From Flagellimonas hymeniacidonis (lineage in GTDB: Bacteria; Bacteroidota; Bacteroidia; Flavobacteriales; Flavobacteriaceae): 64,000 bases of DNA. The notes under the pieces were generated by a model. The model worked only from the letters and a program-made list of their open reading frames with translations, did not search any database and was not told the origin of the DNA. The DNA is taken from NCBI RefSeq assembly GCF_008040165.1, contig NZ_VRUR01000002.1, positions 62,001 to 126,000 of the forward strand. The letters are read 5' to 3'. This document shows, piece after piece, positions 1 to 8,240 of the stretch (its first letter is position 1; each line of letters starts with the position of its first letter). A program made the translations under genes and the position numbers.

Positions 1-26
1 CAAAATGAAAATCAATATAATTGGGT

Positions 27-2057
27 TTATCCAGCCTTTTTGATCAAACCAGCACGCTCCAATAATGGCTCAATTCTAGGCTCAGCACCCCTAAAACGTT
101 TGTAAAGCGTCATCGGATTTTCTGTTCCCCCTTTGGAAAGCACATGCTCTTTAAATTTAGCGGCAATTTTCTTATTGAAGATTCCATTTTCCTTAAAATA
201 AGCGAAGGCGTCCGCATCTAAGACCTCAGCCCATTTATAACTGTAGTACCCTGAGGAATATCCACCTTGAAAAATATGTGAAAAAGCGGTGCTCATACAA
301 GTTTCAGGAGTTTCTGGGAATAGATTTGTCCCTTCAAATGCTTTTATTTCATAAGCTTTCACGTTTTTAATTTCAGATGGATTGGTGCCATGCCAAGCCA
401 TGTCCAAAAAACTAAAACTTAGTTGCCGAAGTGTTGCCGTACCTTCTTGAAAAGCAGCAGATTCCTTTATTTTTTGAACCAGTTCCATTGGAATTAATTC
501 CCCCGTTTCATAATGAAAGGCAAACAATTCCAAAGCTTCTTTTTCATAACACCAATTTTCCATAATCTGGCTGGGTAATTCTACAAAATCCCAATAAACT
601 GATGTTCCAGAAATACTCGGATAGGTTGTATTGGCCAACATTCCATGTAAACCATGTCCAAATTCATGAAAAAGTGTGGTTACCTCATTAAAAGTGAGCA
701 AGGAAGGCTTTGTGGTCGTAGGCTTTGTAAAATTACAGACGTTGGAAATATGGGGTCGATTATTTTTTCCATTTAAAGTGTACTGGGGTTTGTATGAGGT
801 CATCCATGCCCCACCTCTTTTTCCTGGTCTAGGATGAAAATCAGCATAAAAGAGTGAGACCAAATTTTCAGCATTGTCATACACTTCGAAGGTTTTTACC
901 TCATCATGATATTTTTCAACATCAAAAACCTCTTTAAACGTAAGACCAAAAAGTTTTTCAGCTACTTTAAAAACGCCATCAATTACATTTTCCAGTTTAA
1001 AGTAAGGTTTCAATTTTTCGTCATCCAAGTTGAACAACTTTTGTTTCAGCTTTTCCGAATAATAAGCACTGTCCCATTTTTCCAATTGCTGAATACCGTC
1101 CAGTTCTTTCGCAAACTCTTCTAACTCTACAAACTCTCTTTCAGCAGCAGGTTTAGCTTTTTCCATAAGTTCCGTTAAAAAGGTCTGAACCTTCTCTGGA
1201 GTTTCAGCCATGCGTTCCTCCAAAACAAAATGGGCATGAGTTTCATACCCAAGCAAATTAGCACGCTCGTGTCGAAGAGAGACAATTTTCAATACGTTTT
1301 CTTGATTGTCCAGTTCGTCTGCATGAAATCCTTTGCTCCCAAAGGCAAGCGATAATTTTTTGCGGAGGGCCCTTTTCTTTGCATATTTCATAAAAGGAAT
1401 ATAGCTTGGGTAGTCTAGGGTAATCAACCAGCCTTCCTTGTTTTTTGATTTGGCCAATTGGGCAGCTGCTTCTTTCGACCCTTCAGGTAAACCATCCAAG
1501 TCTTCTTCCTGGGCCAATAACAACTCATATTTGTTGGTTTCAGCTAATACATTTTTTCCAAACTGAAGTTTTAATTTGGATAGTTCTGCATCAATTTCAC
1601 GAAGGCGTTTTTTTTCAGAATCGTCCAAATTAGCACCATTTCTACTAAAACTCTTATATCTTTTTTCCAGTAAGGTTTTTTGCTCTGGGTTAAGTGACAA
1701 GGTATTTCTTTGCTCGTAAACTGTTTTGACACGTTTAAAAAGCGCTTCATTAAGCGTGATGTCATTACTGAACTCTGATAGCAGGGGAGAGACTTCTTGC
1801 GCTATTTTTTGAATTTCTTCATTGGTTTCCGCGGAATTCAAATTGAAAAACACACTGGAAATACGATCTAATTGTTGTCCTGAAAAATCCAAAGCCTCCA
1901 ACGTATTCTCAAAAGTGGGAGCTTCAGGATTTTCTACAATGAGATCTATTTCCTTTCTAGCGTTTTCTATAGCCTCAAGAAAAGCAGGTTTAAAATGTGA
2001 ATTGTTGATCTGTTCAAATGGGGCTTTGTCAAAAGGGATAAGTAGGGGATTGTTCAT
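27..2057 (-). CDS. dcp: M3-family zinc oligopeptidase (peptidyl-dipeptidase Dcp-like)
   Basis: This is a zinc metallopeptidase of the M3 family (thimet oligopeptidase / peptidyl-dipeptidase), which degrades short peptides. The 676-residue length is normal for the family. The zinc site is visible: HEFGH at residues 464-468 gives two histidine ligands and the catalytic glutamate, and the Glu in FVELPSQ at about residue 493 fits the third ligand. The C-terminal GGYSSGYYSYKWAE stretch is also typical of M3A enzymes. No signal peptide is seen, so a cytoplasmic location is likely. It follows purE by 11 nt and is the last gene of the leftward purK-rhuM-purE-dcp run. Dcp and oligopeptidase A cannot be separated with certainty here. 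Confidence 0.92.
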   Translation of the reverse strand: MNNPLLIPFDKAPFEQINNSHFKPAFLEAIENARKEIDLIVENPEAPTFENTLEALDFSGQQLDRISSVFFNLNSAETNEEIQKIAQEVSPLLSEFSNDITLNEALFKRVKTVYEQRNTLSLNPEQKTLLEKRYKSFSRNGANLDDSEKKRLREIDAELSKLKLQFGKNVLAETNKYELLLAQEEDLDGLPEGSKEAAAQLAKSKNKEGWLITLDYPSYIPFMKYAKKRALRKKLSLAFGSKGFHADELDNQENVLKIVSLRHERANLLGYETHAHFVLEERMAETPEKVQTFLTELMEKAKPAAEREFVELEEFAKELDGIQQLEKWDSAYYSEKLKQKLFNLDDEKLKPYFKLENVIDGVFKVAEKLFGLTFKEVFDVEKYHDEVKTFEVYDNAENLVSLFYADFHPRPGKRGGAWMTSYKPQYTLNGKNNRPHISNVCNFTKPTTTKPSLLTFNEVTTLFHEFGHGLHGMLANTTYPSISGTSVYWDFVELPSQIMENWCYEKEALELFAFHYETGELIPMELVQKIKESAAFQEGTATLRQLSFSFLDMAWHGTNPSEIKNVKAYEIKAFEGTNLFPETPETCMSTAFSHIFQGGYSSGYYSYKWAEVLDADAFAYFKENGIFNKKIAAKFKEHVLSKGGTENPMTLYKRFRGAEPRIEPLLERAGLIKKAG

Positions 2058-2068
2058 TGTATTCTAAG

Positions 2069-2560
2069 CTATTTTTTATTTCGGATTTCTTCAGCGCCTT
2101 TAATGACCTTTTCTTTGAGGCCTTGTTTGTAGACTTCAATTTTGTCCAAAACACATTTATCTGCACTTCCAATAATTTGAGCAGCCAAAATACCAGCGTT
2201 TTTGGCGCCATTCAATGCAACTGTGGCCACGGGAACACCTCCGGGCATCTGAAGAATGGACAGAATGGAATCCCATCCATCAATGGAGTTGCTGCTTTTT
2301 ACAGGAACTCCAATAACAGGCAAAGGAGATAGCGAAGCAACCATTCCGGGAAGGTGTGCCGCGCCTCCAGCACCGGCAATAATGACGGAATAGCCATTTT
2401 TATGGGCGTTTTTACTAAAATCAAACAGCTTTTCCGGGGTTCTGTGTGCAGAAACAATATCTACATCAACCTCAATATCAAAACCTTTTAAAATATCCAC
2501 TGCATCTTGCATAACGGGAAGGTCACTGGTACTGCCCATCACTACGGCTACTTTGCTCAT
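2069..2560 (-). CDS. purE: N5-carboxyaminoimidazole ribonucleotide mutase PurE
   Basis: PurE converts N5-CAIR to CAIR in de novo purine synthesis and takes its substrate from PurK. The 163-residue length and the motifs fit class I PurE: GSTSDLPVM near the N-terminus, SAHRTPEKL at about residue 40, and GAGGAAHLPGMVA in the substrate site. Its ATG overlaps the TGA of the upstream RhuM/Fic gene in an ATGA tetranucleotide, so translation of the two is probably coupled. Usually purE sits directly beside purK; here the RhuM/Fic gene separates them. Confidence 0.96.
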   Translation of the reverse strand: MSKVAVVMGSTSDLPVMQDAVDILKGFDIEVDVDIVSAHRTPEKLFDFSKNAHKNGYSVIIAGAGGAAHLPGMVASLSPLPVIGVPVKSSNSIDGWDSILSILQMPGGVPVATVALNGAKNAGILAAQIIGSADKCVLDKIEVYKQGLKEKVIKGAEEIRNKK

Positions 2561-3543
2561 ATGGTATTGTTTTTATTTCTGTTAAGAATGCTAATAACTA
2601 ATCTTTTTACGGTTTCCATTTCTTCTGCATTGCTCGAAGCGATAAATAAAGTCAAACTTGCTAATGCTTCATTGCTTATAATAATTTCTCCTTCTTCGTT
2701 GAACAACAACTTGTTAGATTCTAAAAACATTAAAAAACATGCTGCTGCAATCCTTTTGTTTCCATCGGTAAAAGCATGATTTTTGACAATCAAGTATAGT
2801 AAAGTTGCGGCTTTTTCCTCAAGACTTGGATAAAAATCTGTTTCTCCAAATCCTTTTGATATTTGTGCTAATGCACTTTTGAAACTTTCATCCTTTTCAA
2901 AACCAAAAATATCAGAATTAAATTCAGTTTTCATTTTATTCACTAAATCTTGATATTCGGATTCTTTGGGATAAATAGGTGTTCGTTTGGTGAGACCTTT
3001 ACTATCAAGATTTTCATGGTCATAATCATCTAATAATAGCAGTCCTTTAGAGAACAGATTCAGATATTCGTAACCTTTTTTACCAGCTTTTTCTTCAATG
3101 GCTCTTGTTACTATCCGAATACTAGAGCGTAAAAAATGAATTTCTTCTTCTTTTTCGGCAAGTCTTCTTTGGTTGATGGCATAACCTTTTATTAAATAAT
3201 CTTTTAATTTCTGATTTGCCCATTGCCTAAATTGTGTGCCACGATTCGATTTTACTCGGTACCCAACAGAAATGATTACATCAAGATTGTAAAGATCAAT
3301 TTTTCTTTCTACTACTCTTCCCCCTTCATTTTGAGGAACTGTTGCATTTTTTGCAACAGTTGAATTGAAAAGAAGTTCTTTTTCAGAAAATATATTCTTA
3401 ATGTGTCTTGAAATAACAGATTTATCTCGTTCGAATAATTTGGCAAGTTGATTAATGGAAAGCCACACAGTATCTTTCTCAAGATTCACCTGAATCTCAG
3501 ATTTACCATCTTCAGTTTTGTAAATCTCAATATTGTAAGACAT
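2557..3543 (-). CDS. RhuM family protein with C-terminal Fic/Doc domain
   Basis: This is a two-domain protein of about 328 residues. The N-terminal half matches the RhuM family, with a helix-turn-helix-like stretch (WLSINQLAKLFERDKSVISRHI) at about residues 30-50 and the RhuM signature VGYRVKSNRGTQFRQWA. The C-terminal part carries a Fic/Doc motif, HAFTDGNKR, followed by a hydrophobic helix. Lys in place of Gly before the Arg is the Doc-type variant, which in phage P1 Doc goes with phosphorylation of a target rather than AMPylation; whether that holds here is inference. An ATG at 3543 is preferred over the TTG at 3546. It begins 3 nt after the purK stop and overlaps the purE start by 4 nt. 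No antitoxin gene is seen next to it. The DNA appears somewhat more AT-rich than purE and purK, which suggests acquisition. Confidence 0.85.
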   Translation of the reverse strand: MSYNIEIYKTEDGKSEIQVNLEKDTVWLSINQLAKLFERDKSVISRHIKNIFSEKELLFNSTVAKNATVPQNEGGRVVERKIDLYNLDVIISVGYRVKSNRGTQFRQWANQKLKDYLIKGYAINQRRLAEKEEEIHFLRSSIRIVTRAIEEKAGKKGYEYLNLFSKGLLLLDDYDHENLDSKGLTKRTPIYPKESEYQDLVNKMKTEFNSDIFGFEKDESFKSALAQISKGFGETDFYPSLEEKAATLLYLIVKNHAFTDGNKRIAAACFLMFLESNKLLFNEEGEIIISNEALASLTLFIASSNAEEMETVKRLVISILNRNKNNTI

Positions 3544-3546
3544 CAA

Positions 3547-4701
3547 CTATGATGAAATAACTTTAATCGTTTCTTTTACTTGTTGGGCAACTTTTCTGGC
3601 CCTATTCATATCCTCATCAACAATGGTAACATGACCCATTTTTCTAAAAGGACGGGTCTGTTTTTTTCCATATATGTGTGGGGTTACACCTTCCATTTGC
3701 AGAATGGAATCTATATTTTGATAGGAAACAGCTCCTGTATGGCCTTCGGCACCAACCAAGTTCACCATTACTCCGGCTACTTTACTGTTCGTTTTTCCTA
3801 AAGGCAAACCTAGAATGGCTCTTATGTGTTGTTCAAATTGATTGGTATAACTAGCTTCAATACTGCAGTGACCACTATTATGAGGTCTTGGTGCTACTTC
3901 GTTGACCAAAATTTGGTTGTCTTTGGTCTGAAATAATTCTACAGCAAGCAGTCCTATATGTTCTAAATGTTCTGAAACTTTTAAGGCTACCGCCACTGCC
4001 TTTTGCGCAATAGAGTCCTCAATACGAGCTGGACATATCACATATTCCACCTGATTCGCTTCAGGATGGAATTCCATTTCTACAACAGGGTATGTACGTA
4101 CCTCTCCATTCGTGCTTCGCACAACAATAACGGCCAATTCGTTTTTAAAATCGACCATTTCCTCGGCAATACATTCCAGATTGGGCAGTCCTTTTAAATC
4201 CTCAATTTTGCGGACTACTTTAACCCCTTGCCCATCATAGCCAAACTGTGCACTTTTCCATACAAATGGAAACTGTAAGCCTCCATTGGAGATGCTATCT
4301 TCAATTTCTGAAGTATATGCGAATCGGGTAAACGGAGAAGTGGGAATGTCATTATCTGTGTAAAACAGCTTTTGTGTTGCCTTGTTTTGAATGGTACGCA
4401 GTGTTTTTGTGGGGGGATACACTTTTACACCTTCTTGCTCCAATTTCTCTAAGGCGTCCACATTTACATTCTCAATTTCAATGGTCAAAACATCTACATC
4501 CTTTCCAAAGTTGTAAACGGTATCAAAATCTAACAAACTGCCCAAGACAAATTCATTGCAAGCTATTTTGCAAGGGGCTTCGTTAGAGGCATCCAATACT
4601 TTGGTTTGAATGTCCCATTTTCGGGTCTCGTAGAGCAACATTTTGCCCAATTGTCCACCACCTAAAATACCTAGTTTAAAATTGGAAGAGAAAAAATGCA
4701 T
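3547..4701 (-). CDS. purK: 5-(carboxyamino)imidazole ribonucleotide synthase PurK
   Basis: PurK is an ATP-grasp enzyme that makes N5-CAIR from AIR, bicarbonate and ATP. The N-terminal LGILGGGQLGKML nucleotide-binding loop, the central FVWKSAQFGYDGQGVKV segment and the NEVAPRPHNSGH motif near residue 270 are characteristic, and the 384-residue length is normal. It is the first gene of the leftward run and has a TATTTTTG promoter element just upstream. Its product feeds PurE, encoded one gene downstream beyond the RhuM/Fic gene. Confidence 0.96.
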   Translation of the reverse strand: MHFFSSNFKLGILGGGQLGKMLLYETRKWDIQTKVLDASNEAPCKIACNEFVLGSLLDFDTVYNFGKDVDVLTIEIENVNVDALEKLEQEGVKVYPPTKTLRTIQNKATQKLFYTDNDIPTSPFTRFAYTSEIEDSISNGGLQFPFVWKSAQFGYDGQGVKVVRKIEDLKGLPNLECIAEEMVDFKNELAVIVVRSTNGEVRTYPVVEMEFHPEANQVEYVICPARIEDSIAQKAVAVALKVSEHLEHIGLLAVELFQTKDNQILVNEVAPRPHNSGHCSIEASYTNQFEQHIRAILGLPLGKTNSKVAGVMVNLVGAEGHTGAVSYQNIDSILQMEGVTPHIYGKKQTRPFRKMGHVTIVDEDMNRARKVAQQVKETIKVISS

Positions 4702-4724
4702 CTATCAGTAAATTGGAATGAAAG

Positions 4725-4732
4725 CAAAAATA
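4725..4732 (-). promoter_or_regulatory. Bacteroidota-type -7 element for purK
   Basis: Read on the minus strand this is TATTTTTG, matching the Bacteroidota -7 consensus TAnnTTTG. It lies 24 nt upstream of the purK ATG. No good TTTG -33 element is seen at 19 nt spacing. It is divergent from the hpt-adk promoter 53 nt away. Confidence 0.5.
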
Positions 4733-4785
4733 CATGAATTCCCCGAAGGGATAAAAGCTTAGCGGGTAAAGCGCCACTAAAATGT

Positions 4786-4793
4786 TATCTTTG
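4786..4793 (+). promoter_or_regulatory. Bacteroidota-type -7 element for hpt-adk
   Basis: TATCTTTG matches TAnnTTTG exactly. A transcript from here would start near 4800, leaving a leader of only about 20 nt before the TTG start at 4819. The -33 region is weak. Confidence 0.55.
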
Positions 4794-4818
4794 CCAACCT
4801 AATAAAATTGATGATAAG

Positions 4819-5928
4819 TTGATTAAGCTTCATGACAAGGTTTTTAAACCGTATTTAGGGGAGGATGAAATTTTGGGAGCCGTGAAAAAAATGGCTACCG
4901 AAATAGCTGAGGATTATAAGAATGAAGTTCCCATTTTTGTAGGAGTGCTCAATGGCGCGTTTATGTTTGTTTCAGATTTTTTGAAAGCATACCAGCACCC
5001 TTGTGAGGTTTCCTTTGTTCGTCTAAGTTCCTATCACGGTCTTACCTCCACAGGGATTGTAGAAACCTTATTGGATGTTCCTGAAAATATTGAGGGGAGA
5101 AGTGTCATTATTTTAGAGGATGTTATTGATACGGGAAGAACTTTAAAGCAGTTAGTGCATTTGTTCTCCCAAACCAATGTAAAAGAATTTAAGGTAGCTT
5201 CCCTTTTTTATAAGTCAGAGGTATACTCAGGGGAATATTCCATTGACTATATAGGGCTGGAAATCCCAGATAATTTTATTGTGGGATATGGCCTGGATTA
5301 TAATGAATTGGGAAGAAATTTAAGAGAAGTTTATCAACTAAACCAGACAGATATGATCAACCTAGTGCTTTTTGGAAAGCCAGGAGCGGGTAAGGGGACC
5401 CAAGCAGGGTTTTTAAAGGAAAAATACAATTTAAAGCATATTTCCACCGGGGATGTTTTTAGGTACAACATAAAAAATGGAACAGAATTGGGTCTATTGG
5501 CCAAGTCTTATATGGATCGCGGGGATTTGGTTCCAGATGAGGTTACCATTGATATGTTAAAGGATGAAGTTGAGAAAAATCCAGAAGCCGCGGGCTTTAT
5601 TTTTGACGGTTTTCCAAGAACCGCTGCCCAGGCAGAAGCTTTGGACAACTTTTTGCAATCTAAGGATATGCAGGTAAATGCTACCATTGCTTTGGAAGCT
5701 GAGGATGATATCTTAGTGTCTCGCTTATTGGAACGTGGAAAGGAAAGTGGTCGTACAGATGATCAAGATGAGAGTAAAATTCGCAATAGGTTTGATGAAT
5801 ACAATCAAAAAACGGCGCCTTTAAAAGCGTATTACGAAAAACAAGGAAAGTTTCATTCGGTAAATGGAATAGGGGAAATTGAAGAGATAACGGGACGGTT
5901 GAGTGTAGTGATTGATGGACTTTCTTGA
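4819..5928 (+). CDS. hypoxanthine phosphoribosyltransferase - adenylate kinase fusion
   Basis: One 369-residue reading frame joins two purine enzymes. Residues 1-178 are a hypoxanthine phosphoribosyltransferase, with the PRPP-binding motif EDVIDTGRT at 100-108. Residues 179-369 are a complete adenylate kinase: the P-loop GKPGAGKGT is at 186-194, FDGFPRT at about 262-268, and the lid is the short, zinc-free kind. The start appears to be TTG at 4819, because MIKLHDK is the usual Hpt N-terminus and the nearby ATG at 4811 is out of frame. In Bacteroidota, hpt, adk and obgE are often neighbours, so a fusion of adjacent genes is a natural explanation. This accounts for the absence of adk between secY and infA in the ribosomal operon of this window. 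Confidence 0.92.
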   Translation: MIKLHDKVFKPYLGEDEILGAVKKMATEIAEDYKNEVPIFVGVLNGAFMFVSDFLKAYQHPCEVSFVRLSSYHGLTSTGIVETLLDVPENIEGRSVIILEDVIDTGRTLKQLVHLFSQTNVKEFKVASLFYKSEVYSGEYSIDYIGLEIPDNFIVGYGLDYNELGRNLREVYQLNQTDMINLVLFGKPGAGKGTQAGFLKEKYNLKHISTGDVFRYNIKNGTELGLLAKSYMDRGDLVPDEVTIDMLKDEVEKNPEAAGFIFDGFPRTAAQAEALDNFLQSKDMQVNATIALEAEDDILVSRLLERGKESGRTDDQDESKIRNRFDEYNQKTAPLKAYYEKQGKFHSVNGIGEIEEITGRLSVVIDGLS

Positions 5929-5954
5929 TTTTGGACTAAAAATCGAAAGTAGGT

Positions 5955-6470
5955 TTGGATTTACAACCAATTTTAAAAAATGATTTGGTCCGTATAAGGC
6001 CACTATCACCCAAAGATTTTAAGAAGCTTTACCAAGCTGCTTCTGATGATTTGATTTGGGAACAGCATCCAGATCGGGATAGAGGAACTTTGTCGGGATT
6101 CGTAAGTTTTTTCAGCGAATCATTGAAATCCAAAGGAGCCCTTTTAATTGAAGATCAAAAAACTGGAATCACCATTGGAAGTTCTAGGTATAAAATATTA
6201 CTCGATTACAATGGGGCAGTCGAGATAGGATGGACATTTTTGTCCCGAAAGTATTGGGGAGGAACATATAATGCTTCCATTAAGGAATTAATGGTGCATC
6301 ATGCCTTTAAATTTGTGTCTCAGGTTATACTTTTTGTAGATAGCGATAATCTTCGTTCCCAAAAAGCGATAGAAAAATTGGATTTCATCCGTAAAGATCA
6401 GCTGATCATCAACAGAGGTTCTGGGCAAGCAAAAAATGATATGGTTTATAGTATAAATAGAGTGCAATAA
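5955..6470 (+). CDS. GNAT family N-acetyltransferase
   Basis: This 171-residue protein resembles the acetyltransferase_3 (RimJ/RimL-like) branch of GNAT enzymes, which transfer an acetyl group from acetyl-CoA to an amine. The N-terminal VRIRPLSPKDFKKLYQAASD and the later GWTFLSRKYWGGTYN and VDSDNLRSQKAIEKLDF segments are the usual landmarks. The start is taken as TTG at 5955, since no ATG is in frame nearby. It sits between hpt-adk and obgE with short gaps (26 and 15 nt), so it is probably co-transcribed with them. The substrate cannot be told from sequence. Confidence 0.85.
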   Translation: MDLQPILKNDLVRIRPLSPKDFKKLYQAASDDLIWEQHPDRDRGTLSGFVSFFSESLKSKGALLIEDQKTGITIGSSRYKILLDYNGAVEIGWTFLSRKYWGGTYNASIKELMVHHAFKFVSQVILFVDSDNLRSQKAIEKLDFIRKDQLIINRGSGQAKNDMVYSINRVQ

Positions 6471-6485
6471 CTAAGGAAAAAGAAC

Positions 6486-7487
6486 GTGACTGAAGGTAAT
6501 TTTGTTGATTATGTAAAAGTACAAGTGGCCTCAGGTAATGGGGGCAAGGGCTCTGTGCACCTACATCGGGAAAAATATATTACCAAAGGAGGACCAGATG
6601 GAGGGGACGGTGGCCGTGGCGGTCATGTTATTGTTAGGGGCAACAGCAATCTTTGGACGCTCGTCACCTTTAAATTTAAAAAGCATTTCAAGGCAGGTCA
6701 CGGAGAACACGGCAGTAAAAACCGAAGCACAGGAGCCGATGGTAAGGATGTATACATGGATGTCCCGCTAGGAACTGTGGTAAGAGATACTGAAACCAAT
6801 GAAATTCTATTTGAGATTACGGAACAGGGAGAGGAAAAAATAGTAGCTCAAGGTGGAATGGGAGGCCGTGGCAATTGGCATTTTAAGAGTGCCACAAACC
6901 AAACGCCAAGATATGCACAACCTGGAATTCCAGGTGAAGAAGCCCAAGTTACCTTGGAACTTAAAGTGTTGGCAGATGTTGGGCTGGTTGGCTTCCCAAA
7001 TGCTGGAAAGTCAACACTACTTTCTGTAATAACTTCAGCAAAACCTAAGATTGCAGACTATGAGTTTACCACGCTAAAGCCCAATTTAGGAATCGTAGAA
7101 CATAGAAATTTTACAAGTTTTGTGATGGCTGATATTCCTGGGATTATCGAAGGAGCTGCTGAAGGAAAAGGCTTAGGCCATTATTTTTTGAGACATATTG
7201 AACGCAACGCTTCCTTACTTTTTCTAATTCCTGCGGATAGTAAGGACATTTCCAAAGAATACGAAATATTGTTGGATGAACTAAGACGTTACAATCCAGA
7301 GTTGCTGGACAAAGAAAGATTGGTGGCCATTTCTAAAAGCGATATGCTGGATGAGGAACTTATGGCTGAAATGAAGGTGGAATTGGACAAAGATTTAAAA
7401 GGCACCTCTTATCTTTTTATTTCATCCGTTGCGCTACAGGGCATCCAAGAACTCAAGGATAAACTGTGGGCACTTTTGAACGAATAA
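6486..7487 (+). CDS. obgE: Obg family GTPase (ribosome assembly)
   Basis: ObgE/CgtA is an essential GTPase that binds the large ribosomal subunit during assembly. The first ~158 residues form the glycine-rich Obg fold (for example [14 protein letters not shown]). The G domain follows, with the P-loop GFPNAGKST starting near residue 169 and the [16 protein letters not shown] switch region. At 333 residues it lacks the C-terminal OCT extension found in Firmicutes Obg, which is usual in Bacteroidota. GTG at 6486 is the start, giving the normal [15 protein letters not shown] N-terminus. Confidence 0.96.
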   Translation: MTEGNFVDYVKVQVASGNGGKGSVHLHREKYITKGGPDGGDGGRGGHVIVRGNSNLWTLVTFKFKKHFKAGHGEHGSKNRSTGADGKDVYMDVPLGTVVRDTETNEILFEITEQGEEKIVAQGGMGGRGNWHFKSATNQTPRYAQPGIPGEEAQVTLELKVLADVGLVGFPNAGKSTLLSVITSAKPKIADYEFTTLKPNLGIVEHRNFTSFVMADIPGIIEGAAEGKGLGHYFLRHIERNASLLFLIPADSKDISKEYEILLDELRRYNPELLDKERLVAISKSDMLDEELMAEMKVELDKDLKGTSYLFISSVALQGIQELKDKLWALLNE

Positions 7488-7549
7488 TCCTTCAAATCCT
7501 GCTTCTGAAACCAATTATTCATTAATTTTAAAGGGATACTTTAATTGAA

Positions 7550-8074
7550 ATGAGATATCTTTTTTTAATACCACTCTTCCTTTTACTCAGCTCTTGTAGT
7601 GGGGTTAGGGTGAATTATGACTATGATAAGGCTACTGATTTTTCTAATTATACAAGCTATAACTACTTTTCAGATATTTCATCCGGTCTTAGTGAACTGG
7701 ATGAGAAACGATTGATGCGGGTTTTGGATTCCACACTACAGGCAAAAGGGTATCTTTTGGCGGAGGAACCAGACTTTTTTATCAATATTCTTAGTAATGA
7801 GTATAGAAACGCTCCCAATAATGCTGTAGGAGTTGGGGTTGGTGGAACGGGCAGGAATGTTGGTGGTGGGGTTTCTGTCGGATTACCTTTAGGTAATTCT
7901 GGAATTCAACGGCGAATACAATTCGATTTTGTAGATGCCCAAAAAGACGCACTTTTTTGGCAAGCTTCCAGTGAAAGTGGATTCAGGGAAAATGCTTCTC
8001 CCAGTGTGCGTGAAGATAGGCTGAAAGCTGTGGTGAAAAAGGTATTCTCCAAGTTTCCTCCGGAAAGGAAATAG
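7550..8074 (+). CDS. DUF4136 family lipoprotein
   Basis: This is a 174-residue secreted lipoprotein. The signal peptide MRYLFLIPLFLLLSSC ends in a lipobox with Cys at residue 16. The rest matches the DUF4136 pattern: an early VNYDYDKATDFSNYTSY stretch and a final ...REDRLKAVVKKVFSKFPP. A glycine-rich segment (NAVGVGVGGTGRNVGGG) lies in the middle. Such proteins are thought to be outer-membrane or periplasmic lipoproteins, but no function is known. It stands alone between obgE and the S9 peptidase. Confidence 0.8.
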   Translation: MRYLFLIPLFLLLSSCSGVRVNYDYDKATDFSNYTSYNYFSDISSGLSELDEKRLMRVLDSTLQAKGYLLAEEPDFFINILSNEYRNAPNNAVGVGVGGTGRNVGGGVSVGLPLGNSGIQRRIQFDFVDAQKDALFWQASSESGFRENASPSVREDRLKAVVKKVFSKFPPERK

Positions 8075-8240
8075 TCTCCGCTTACCTAGACCAATTTACC
8101 GCTCGTCATATTCTACAATCAAGGAATTTTTCCTTCAACTATTTTTGGTGTGATTAAAATGTAACAAATGCTTTTTAATTGAGTCTTATTTAGAAGATTA
8201 ACTTCTATTATTCAATCAGAAACTATTAATTCAAACACTT

